From: an uncultured Oscillospiraceae bacterium
GTDB taxonomy: Bacteria; Bacillota_A; Clostridia; Oscillospirales; Oscillospiraceae
Direction: 5' to 3'
Assembly (NCBI GenBank): GCA_934589325.1
Contig: CAKTNU010000066.1
Location: 1 to 8,490, forward strand
DNA: 8,490 nucleotides
Below, piece by piece: positions 1 through 5,146 of the stretch. The position numbers and the translations under genes were made by a program. Below the pieces are notes generated by a model. It did not search any database. It was not told where the DNA came from and saw only the letters and a program-made list of their open reading frames with translations. Position 1 is the first letter of the stretch. Each line of letters begins with the position of its first letter.

Positions 1-1
1 C

Positions 2-2431
2 GTCGGCCAGATGGAGCCGTACATGGAGCTTGCGCTTTCTGCGGATCTCGCTACCGAGCTTCAGAACCTGCACGATCTTGTGACCATTACCCTCAGCGAC
101 TCCAACATTCAGAGCGACGACGTCACGGCCGCTCTCAACCGCATGCAGAGCAACGCATATTCTGCCGCGCAGGGCGCGTCCAGCCTTGCCGACCATGTCG
201 GCAACGTAGCCGATGAAGCGATAGACGCGACAAACGAGCTGCTCAGCCGCATAGACTACTCGATAAAGGCTATGGAGCCGATAATGTCCGACCTAAACCA
301 GGCGGCGGTCAACTTCTCGCTCGGCATGGAGCACATGGACAAGGCCATGGACAGCCTCGAAATGGACGGAGAGACACTGGGCGAGCTGCACAGAAACCTC
401 GACCAGATGTCCGAATCGCTCGAGCGTATCAATGTTGAGCTTGAGTATCTGGCCTATATCGCCTCTGCCTACTTCAACAAGAAGGGCGACGGCTCTGTTG
501 ACCTCGGCCAGCTTCGCCCGGACAATGCCGACGAGATAAAGGATAAATACGGCTATGACTATGACCTCGACGCCAACAGCTCCTCCGCAAAGCTGAAAAA
601 GGCTATGGTCCAGGTCGTATCCGACCTCATAACCGACACTGCCAAGCTGTCAAAGGCCACAGGTAAGGTCCTCAACATACTTGATGATTACTACCTTACC
701 CCAATCTATGATACCGACGGTGACGGCGTGCCCGATAAGAGCCGCCTCGAGTACGCAAACGAAGAGGGCAGCATGGCACGCGACAACTTTACTGCCGCTT
801 CCAACTACCTTGCCAGTGCCACCGGCGGTCTCGACGAGCTGAATAAATATCTTGCCTCGCTCGATAAGGTGCAGTACCCGAACCTCGGCAACAAGTATTA
901 TGACTATTCCGATGCGCTCTTCAGCGGACTGACCGGCGTCGCCAGCGGCATGAGCGACCTCAACAGTGCCATGGATTCAACATCCGACGTGCTGACCATA
1001 AATCTTATGCGCGTCAACGACCAGTTCAATGTCGTCATGCAGCTCCTTGCCAACGCGCTCAGCGGAAATCTCGAGAACAATGTATATGACGACGTTTCCG
1101 AGCCTGATAATGACAGCAGCATCGAGGGCAAGCTCCTCTCCTGCGCAAACTACGGCGAGGTCAGCGGCGACCTTGACGTCGGCGGTATCGCGGGCGCAAT
1201 GGCTATAGAGTTCGAGTTTGACGTGGAGGGCGACCTGACGGGCGGACTCAGCGTGAACAGGATACTTTCCAAGACCTATATGATCAAGTGCGTCGCACGC
1301 CGCTGCGTCAACCGCGGCAGCGTCACGGCAAAGAAAAATAACGTCGGCGGCATCGCCGGCGTCACCGAGATGGGTACGATAATCGACTGCGAGGGCTACG
1401 GCAGCATCGAGAGCAGCAGCGGCGGCTATGTCGGCGGCATCGTCGGGTATTCCTATACCAATGTCCGCGACAGCTACGCCATGTGCAACCTTGCCGGCTC
1501 CGAGTACGTGGGCGGTATCGCGGGCTACGGCACCGAGATAACCGACTGCCATACTCTCGTCGGCGTCAGCGGCGCCACGGCCTGCGGCGGTGCGATAGCG
1601 GGCTATGCCGATATGAGCGGTGAGGGCATAATCGACGGCAACAGCTTTGTCCACGAGTCGATGGGCGCAGTTGACGGCATAAGCTACAGCGGCCGTGCCA
1701 CACCCATTACATATGAACAGCTGCTCGCCGTCCCCGGACTTCCGGACGAGTTCAAGACCCTGACACTGCGCTTCGTCGCCGACGGTGAGACCGTCAAGGA
1801 GCTGAGCTTCAGCTACGGCGACTCCATAGACAAGAGCGAGATACCCGAAGTCCCCGAAAAAGACGGCTACAGCGGTCATTGGGCGGACTACGACTACAGC
1901 GCTCTGTATTTCAGCGATGTGATAGAGGCAGTCTACACCTATAAACGCGCAACTCTTGCTGTCGAGAATACACGCGAGGGCTCGCCGATGTCGATAGTCC
2001 TTGTCGAGGGCAGCTTCGACGAGAACGCCAAGGCAATGCTCAACGAGTATGTCGGCGATGATCCCGAGACCGACGGCTCCGTGCTTGAAAAATGGGTGCT
2101 CCGCATCGACGATATGGACGGCTCCGCTCCCGACGGCTACTCCGTGCGCTTCCTGCGCCCCGAGCTGGAGCACAGAAACCATAAGCTCGAGATATACACC
2201 TATTCGGACGGCGCATGGAACCGGGTACAGACCCGAAGCAGCGGCAGCTATGCCGTGTTCGACTGCAAGTCCGATACGGTCGTCTTTGCCGCGGTAGAGA
2301 GCCGCAGCGCATCGACCGTGTGGATATGGGCAGGAATAGGCGCAGCGGTGGTCGCAGCGGCGGCAGTTATAATAGTCAAAACACGAAAAAGATCCAGGAG
2401 TACGCAGGAAACAGCGCCGGAGGCCGAATAA
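2..2431 (+). CDS. Large membrane-anchored surface protein with GLUG-type repeats (5' partial)
   Basis: The frame is open to the left edge. The first ATG (position 11) has no ribosome binding site and no signal peptide follows it, so the true start lies upstream. Numbering from that ATG (806 residues): 1-350 is mostly helical and coiled-coil-like, rich in Asp, Ala, Leu and Met. It contains a calcium-loop-like stretch near 156-165 (NKKGDGSVDL) and a thrombospondin-3/EF-hand-like loop at 234-242 (DTDGDGVPD). About five GLUG-like repeats follow at 371-535, with cores GGIAG (391, 446), GGIVG (475), GGIAG (501) and GGAIAG (526). Residues 585-643 resemble an InlB/Listeria-Bacteroides repeat. A less recognisable extracellular domain fills 645-765. 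Residues 770-789 form one transmembrane helix followed by the basic stop-transfer KTRKRSR. I infer an outside-facing protein with a cytoplasmic C-terminus. GLUG repeats are common in adhesins and surface proteins, but the ligand and function here are unknown. The stop overlaps the galM start by one base. Confidence 0.8.
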   Translation, partial: VGQMEPYMELALSADLATELQNLHDLVTITLSDSNIQSDDVTAALNRMQSNAYSAAQGASSLADHVGNVADEAIDATNELLSRIDYSIKAMEPIMSDLNQAAVNFSLGMEHMDKAMDSLEMDGETLGELHRNLDQMSESLERINVELEYLAYIASAYFNKKGDGSVDLGQLRPDNADEIKDKYGYDYDLDANSSSAKLKKAMVQVVSDLITDTAKLSKATGKVLNILDDYYLTPIYDTDGDGVPDKSRLEYANEEGSMARDNFTAASNYLASATGGLDELNKYLASLDKVQYPNLGNKYYDYSDALFSGLTGVASGMSDLNSAMDSTSDVLTINLMRVNDQFNVVMQLLANALSGNLENNVYDDVSEPDNDSSIEGKLLSCANYGEVSGDLDVGGIAGAMAIEFEFDVEGDLTGGLSVNRILSKTYMIKCVARRCVNRGSVTAKKNNVGGIAGVTEMGTIIDCEGYGSIESSSGGYVGGIVGYSYTNVRDSYAMCNLAGSEYVGGIAGYGTEITDCHTLVGVSGATACGGAIAGYADMSGEGIIDGNSFVHESMGAVDGISYSGRATPITYEQLLAVPGLPDEFKTLTLRFVADGETVKELSFSYGDSIDKSEIPEVPEKDGYSGHWADYDYSALYFSDVIEAVYTYKRATLAVENTREGSPMSIVLVEGSFDENAKAMLNEYVGDDPETDGSVLEKWVLRIDDMDGSAPDGYSVRFLRPELEHRNHKLEIYTYSDGAWNRVQTRSSGSYAVFDCKSDTVVFAAVESRSASTVWIWAGIGAAVVAAAAVIIVKTRKRSRSTQETAPEAE

Positions 2432-3450
2432 TGCAGGCAGATAGTTTCCCTTTCGGTGCGCTGAGCACCGGTGAAGAGGCAACGGCCTATCGTCTTTGCC
2501 GCGGAGATATCAGCGCCGTTGTGATAGATTACGGCGCAGCGCTGCAATCGCTCATTATACCCGGCAGGGACGGCTGCTCCGCAGATGTCGTGCTTGGCTA
2601 CGGAAGCGCGGCCGAGTATGAGCGGTATCCCGGCAATATGGGCGCGACCGTCGGCCGCTATGCAAACCGTATCGGCTTTGGTGAGTTCACGCTGGACGGG
2701 CACAGATATCTTCTCGCCAGAAATTCACCGCCAAACCACCTGCACGGCGGGGTAAAGGGCTTTGACCGCCGTATGTGGCGCGTCGTACACCGCAGTGCCG
2801 AGTCGCTCACGTTCTCCCGCCTGTCTCCGGACGGTGAGGAGGGATACCCCGGCGATCTCCGCGTCGAGGTCAGCTATACGCTGACCGACCGCGGCCTGCG
2901 CATGGACTATCACGCCGTGACCGACGCGCCCACGCCCATCAGCCTGACAAATCACAGCTATCTCAATCTCAGCGGCGGAGGCTCCGCTATGGCGCATGAG
3001 CTGAAGATAAGTGCCGACGACTTTACCGAAAACGATGAAAACTGCCTGCCTACGGGAAGAATACTTCCTGTTGACGGCACACCGTTTGATTTTCGTACCG
3101 CAAAGCCTATCGGCAGGGATATAGATATGCGTGATGCGCAGCTTGCCGTGGGGCACGGCTATGACCACAATTTTGCCCTCAGATCAAGAGACGCAGCAGT
3201 CCTGTACAGCCATGAGAGCGGGATAGAGCTGTCCGTGACCACAGATATGCCCGGACTCCAGCTGTACACCGCAAATTTCATGGATCCCGTTGCCGGAAAA
3301 TACGGCGAGAGCTTCACTCCGCGCTGTGCCGTCTGCCTTGAAACGCAGGAGTATCCGGACGCTCCGAATCATGAAAACTTCCCCTCGGCCATTCTCCGCC
3401 CGGGTGAGGAATATCACCGCATGACGGAGTGGACATTCAGGATCAGATGA
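2431..3450 (+). CDS. galM: Aldose 1-epimerase (galactose mutarotase)
   Basis: 339 residues, the usual size for the GalM family. The enzyme interconverts the alpha and beta anomers of aldoses such as galactose and glucose in the cytoplasm, feeding the Leloir pathway. Family hallmarks are in order: GRYANRI with Arg80; NHLHGG with His105; TNHSYLNLSG with His175, the expected general acid; GYDHN with Asp245; and LETQEYPDAPNH with Glu304, the expected general base. All the catalytic residues are present, so it should be active. The ATG at 2431 is chosen because GGAGG lies at 2419-2423, seven bases upstream, and the protein begins at the family's normal N-terminus; the frame extends further upstream but only inside the surface-protein gene. 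The TAATG overlap with that gene suggests translational coupling. No signal peptide is seen. No other galactose genes are in the window, so the physiological sugar is not shown. Confidence 0.93.
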   Translation: MQADSFPFGALSTGEEATAYRLCRGDISAVVIDYGAALQSLIIPGRDGCSADVVLGYGSAAEYERYPGNMGATVGRYANRIGFGEFTLDGHRYLLARNSPPNHLHGGVKGFDRRMWRVVHRSAESLTFSRLSPDGEEGYPGDLRVEVSYTLTDRGLRMDYHAVTDAPTPISLTNHSYLNLSGGGSAMAHELKISADDFTENDENCLPTGRILPVDGTPFDFRTAKPIGRDIDMRDAQLAVGHGYDHNFALRSRDAAVLYSHESGIELSVTTDMPGLQLYTANFMDPVAGKYGESFTPRCAVCLETQEYPDAPNHENFPSAILRPGEEYHRMTEWTFRIR

Positions 3451-3507
3451 GAGGCGCCGCATATAAAACCGAAACGCAGAAAAATCGAAGGCAATAAGTG
3501 CAGATAT

Positions 3508-3543
3508 ATGACCAGCCCGGACGATCTCGTCCGGGCTGGTCAT
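3508..3543. terminator. Perfect 16-bp hairpin between convergent genes, probable bidirectional terminator
   Basis: Arms 3508-3523 (ATGACCAGCCCGGACG) and 3528-3543 are exact reverse complements around a 4-base ATCT loop. The hairpin lies 57 bases past the galM stop and 6 bases past the cupin stop on the other strand, where a shared terminator would be expected. Neither side has a strong run of T (plus side TGCATTTCAC, minus side ATATATCTGC), so intrinsic termination efficiency is uncertain. The remaining bases of the convergent gap show nothing else. Confidence 0.65.
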
Positions 3544-3549
3544 TGCATT

Positions 3550-3897
3550 TCACATATAGATTATCAGAGCTATCATTTCAAGCATCTCGTCGCTGCGGTT
3601 TATAATGCTGTGCCCCTCACCGCTGGGACAGAAGGCCACATCTCCGGCTTCGAGAGTCGTTACGGTGCCGTTGTCGCTGTATTCACCCTGACCGCGGAGA
3701 ATGTAGTACACCTCGCCTTCGCCTTGATGGACGTGCCAGCCGACCTCGCAGTTCTTTGCAAGATATACATGGTTGAACAGCCTGCCCTTGCCGCAGAGCT
3801 CGTCGTCGCCATTGAGGATACGATCCGCCTCCATGACTCCCTGACCGCCGAAGGCCTGCTTCGAGTCATGTATGCGCTCGTGCTTTCTTCTTATCAT
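3550..3897 (-). CDS. Small single-domain cupin protein
   Basis: 115 residues forming one cupin beta-barrel. Both cupin metal motifs are readable: H55-x-H57-x4-E62-x6-G69, and G85-x5-P91-x-G93-x2-H96-x3-N100, which matches the classical second motif exactly. The four usual ligands (two His, Glu, third His) are present, so a divalent metal is expected. The substrate is not predictable, since small cupins include sugar isomerases, epimerase-like proteins, dioxygenases and binding proteins. No signal peptide or membrane segment is seen. The start at 3897 is preferred because AAGGAGA (3905-3911) sits seven bases upstream. The open frame extends to 4029, but that part overlaps the nucleotidyltransferase gene and has no cupin character. 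It lies 55 bases downstream of the nucleotidyltransferase on the same strand and also has a candidate promoter of its own, so both coupled and independent expression are possible. Confidence 0.87.
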   Translation of the reverse strand: MIRRKHERIHDSKQAFGGQGVMEADRILNGDDELCGKGRLFNHVYLAKNCEVGWHVHQGEGEVYYILRGQGEYSDNGTVTTLEAGDVAFCPSGEGHSIINRSDEMLEMIALIIYM

Positions 3898-3904
3898 GAT
3901 AAGA
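3889..3904. repeat. 16-bp perfect palindrome over the cupin start codon
   Basis: TCTTATCATGATAAGA reads the same on both strands. Its central CATG includes the cupin initiation codon (3897-3895). It abuts the ribosome binding site. It may be an operator half of the leader region or a weak 6-bp mRNA hairpin presenting the start codon in its loop; chance is not excluded because the sequence is AT-rich. Confidence 0.55.
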
Positions 3905-3911
3905 TCTCCTT
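3905..3911 (-). promoter_or_regulatory. Ribosome binding site of the cupin gene
   Basis: On the minus strand AAGGAGA lies seven bases before the ATG at 3897-3895 and fixes the start of the cupin. Most of it (3906-3911) is inside the right-hand arm, in mRNA order, of the 12-bp inverted repeat, so it would be paired in any transcript carrying both arms. Confidence 0.8.
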
Positions 3912-3951
3912 GCTGTATAAATTGATTCTTAGTATATTTTACAGCAAGGAG
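3906..3951. repeat. 12-bp perfect inverted repeat spanning the cupin leader
   Basis: Arms 3906-3917 (CTCCTTGCTGTA) and 3940-3951 (TACAGCAAGGAG) are exact reverse complements separated by 22 bases. In minus-strand RNA the first arm begins one base after the nucleotidyltransferase stop codon (3955-3953), and the second arm contains the cupin ribosome binding site. At the DNA level the first arm overlaps the spacer and -10 of the predicted cupin promoter. It could act as an mRNA hairpin that hides the ribosome binding site, as a paired-half-site operator, or both. Confidence 0.75.
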
Positions 3952-3963
3952 TTTATTTGTCAA
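3936..3963 (-). promoter_or_regulatory. Candidate sigma-A promoter for the cupin gene
   Basis: Reading the minus strand, TTGACA (3963-3958, a perfect -35) is followed by a 16-base spacer and TAAAAT (3941-3936). The -35 element lies inside the last codons of the nucleotidyltransferase gene. Transcription would start near 3929, about 30 bases before the cupin ATG. That transcript would lack the first arm of the inverted repeat. The spacer is one base short of the usual 17. Confidence 0.55.
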
Positions 3964-4972
3964 GCGCCCGTATGAGCTCCTGCGCGGCAGAGGTAAGCTC
4001 ACGGGCAAACTCCTCCCGTTCCGACTCAATGGCCACGCGCACTGCGCTGCGGCTCGTCAGCGGCGATATGTGCATATCGAAGCTCTCGCCCGACACGCGC
4101 AGCCCGTCGGAGTAATCCGCGCCCATATCCATAAACAGCTCGGACAGCGTCCCCATTAATTCCGCCCGGTCACGGCAGGGGCAGACAACGCCTCCGCAGC
4201 CGTCGTCCCCGGCATCGGCGGGGTCTACTGCCGCTGTAAACTCCGGAGCGGGGGAGAGGCGGAGCAGCCCGCGCAGTGCGTCTGCACAGCACTGGTAATA
4301 TGACAGCGGCGTCCCAACATCGCACCAATAGCCGTCCATGAGTTCGCCGTGCAGCAGCTCGCCGCGCTCAAGCAGCAGAGGGAACAGCTCCTTGCCGAAA
4401 TCGCAGGCCTGCCCCGGCGGGACGAGAGTCATGACGCGGGGTGAGACCACGTATATGCCTGTGTTGACAAAATCGGTCACGACACGCGGCCATGCGGGTT
4501 TTTCGATGAAGCTGCGTATGCGGCCATCGCTGTCGGTCACTGCAAGGCCGTAGCGCAGCGGCTCCGCGCTTCGGCACAGAGCCGCCGTCACTCCCGCGCC
4601 GGACTCGCGGTGCGCCTGCATCAGCCGCGCAAGATCAAAGTCGCAGGCCGCGTCCCCGCTTATGACGAGAAAATCATCCGTGCCGTAAAAATCCGCGCAG
4701 TTTTTTACACCGCCGGCCGTCCCGAGCGCCTCGCGCTCGACTCGGTATTCCAGCCTGACGCCGAGTGACGCTCCGTCGCCGAAATAGTCCATTATGTCCT
4801 CCGCACGGTATTTCACCGCCACGCAGACGTCCTCAAAGCCGTGCTTTTTCAACAGCAGCAGGATATGCTCCATCATCGGCCGCCCCAGCAGGGGGACCAT
4901 CGGCTTCGGCCGCTCGCCGGTTATGCATTTGAGCCGCCGTCCCTCGCCGCCGGCCATTATGACAGCTTTCAT
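3953..4972 (-). CDS. Sugar-phosphate nucleotidyltransferase with a phosphohexomutase-like C-terminal tail
   Basis: 339 residues. Residues 1-235 are a complete nucleotidyltransferase domain: MAGGEGRRL (6-14) with KPM Lys23 for the NTP phosphates; LGTAGG (83-88); SGD with metal-binding Asp107; EKP (157-159) and NTGIY (170-174) for the sugar; and WCDVGTP with Asp218 as probable second metal ligand. Such enzymes join a sugar 1-phosphate to an NTP, releasing pyrophosphate, to make activated sugars for surface glycans. The pattern is closest to mannose-1-phosphate guanylyltransferase/glucose-1-phosphate nucleotidyltransferase relatives; the exact sugar and base cannot be read. After a linker (about 238-262), residues 263-337 resemble the last domain of phosphomannomutases (DGLRV near 289 and the AIESEREEFA segment near 314). 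The hexapeptide and phosphoserine catalytic domains found in the long fused homologues are absent. GGAGG at 4978-4982, five bases upstream, supports this ATG. The leader has no confident promoter. Confidence 0.85.
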   Translation of the reverse strand: MKAVIMAGGEGRRLKCITGERPKPMVPLLGRPMMEHILLLLKKHGFEDVCVAVKYRAEDIMDYFGDGASLGVRLEYRVEREALGTAGGVKNCADFYGTDDFLVISGDAACDFDLARLMQAHRESGAGVTAALCRSAEPLRYGLAVTDSDGRIRSFIEKPAWPRVVTDFVNTGIYVVSPRVMTLVPPGQACDFGKELFPLLLERGELLHGELMDGYWCDVGTPLSYYQCCADALRGLLRLSPAPEFTAAVDPADAGDDGCGGVVCPCRDRAELMGTLSELFMDMGADYSDGLRVSGESFDMHISPLTSRSAVRVAIESEREEFARELTSAAQELIRALDK

Positions 4973-5058
4973 ATATACCTCCGAAACTTGCCCTCCGGAT
5001 CTCCGAAGAGTGCGCCCATGTGTCCGTATTATTCCCCTGCGAAACAGAATTATTTATG

Positions 5059-5087
5059 TTGTCAAAAATGCCGCGGTTTGATATAAT
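5059..5087 (+). promoter_or_regulatory. Sigma-A promoter of the gdpP-rplI-dnaB block
   Basis: TTGTCA (5059-5064), a 17-base spacer and a perfect TATAAT (5082-5087). Transcription is expected to start near 5094, leaving a leader of about 50 bases before the gdpP ATG. It is the only strong promoter seen in the 174-base divergent gap. The rest of that gap (4983-5058) holds the leader of the minus-strand nucleotidyltransferase and no other recognisable element. Confidence 0.75.
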
Positions 5088-5100
5088 ATTATATTACTAT

Positions 5101-5119
5101 GAATACGCAGTGCGTATTC
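5101..5119. promoter_or_regulatory. 19-base palindrome in the gdpP leader, candidate operator
   Basis: GAATACGCA-G-TGCGTATTC is a perfect 9+1+9 inverted repeat beginning 13 bases after the TATAAT box, at about +7. Its position suits a repressor or roadblock site. As RNA it could form an 8-bp hairpin with an AGT loop. It is not followed by a T run, so it is not a terminator. I do not recognise the regulator. Confidence 0.6.
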
Positions 5120-5146
5120 CCGCATTGAACGCATGGAGGTGCGCCG

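Noticed and set aside
1111..1620. DNA-level tandem repeat or CRISPR-like array suggested by recurring GTCGGCGGCATCG-type sequence
   Set aside because: The recurrence comes from protein GLUG repeats at uneven spacing with divergent flanks. There are no uniform repeats and spacers.
977..2482. Long antisense open frame (about 500 codons) opposite the surface-protein gene
   Set aside because: Low-complexity Ala/Val/Asp-rich translation with no domain. It mirrors the GC-rich codon choice of the sense gene, whose repeats and membrane anchor make clear biological sense.
3508..3975. Plus-strand open frame of 155 codons over the cupin
   Set aside because: It begins in the hairpin, has no ribosome binding site, and lies antisense to a cupin with both metal motifs intact.
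3898..4029. N-terminal extension of the cupin to the upstream ATG at 4029
   Set aside because: The extra 44 residues overlap the nucleotidyltransferase gene and do not resemble a cupin, and the internal ATG at 3897 has an AAGGAGA site at ideal spacing.
5060..5065. Minus-strand TTGACA as a -35 for the nucleotidyltransferase gene
   Set aside because: No -10-like hexamer lies 16-18 bases downstream (TCGCAG at 17). The same bases are explained by the plus-strand TTGTCA element.
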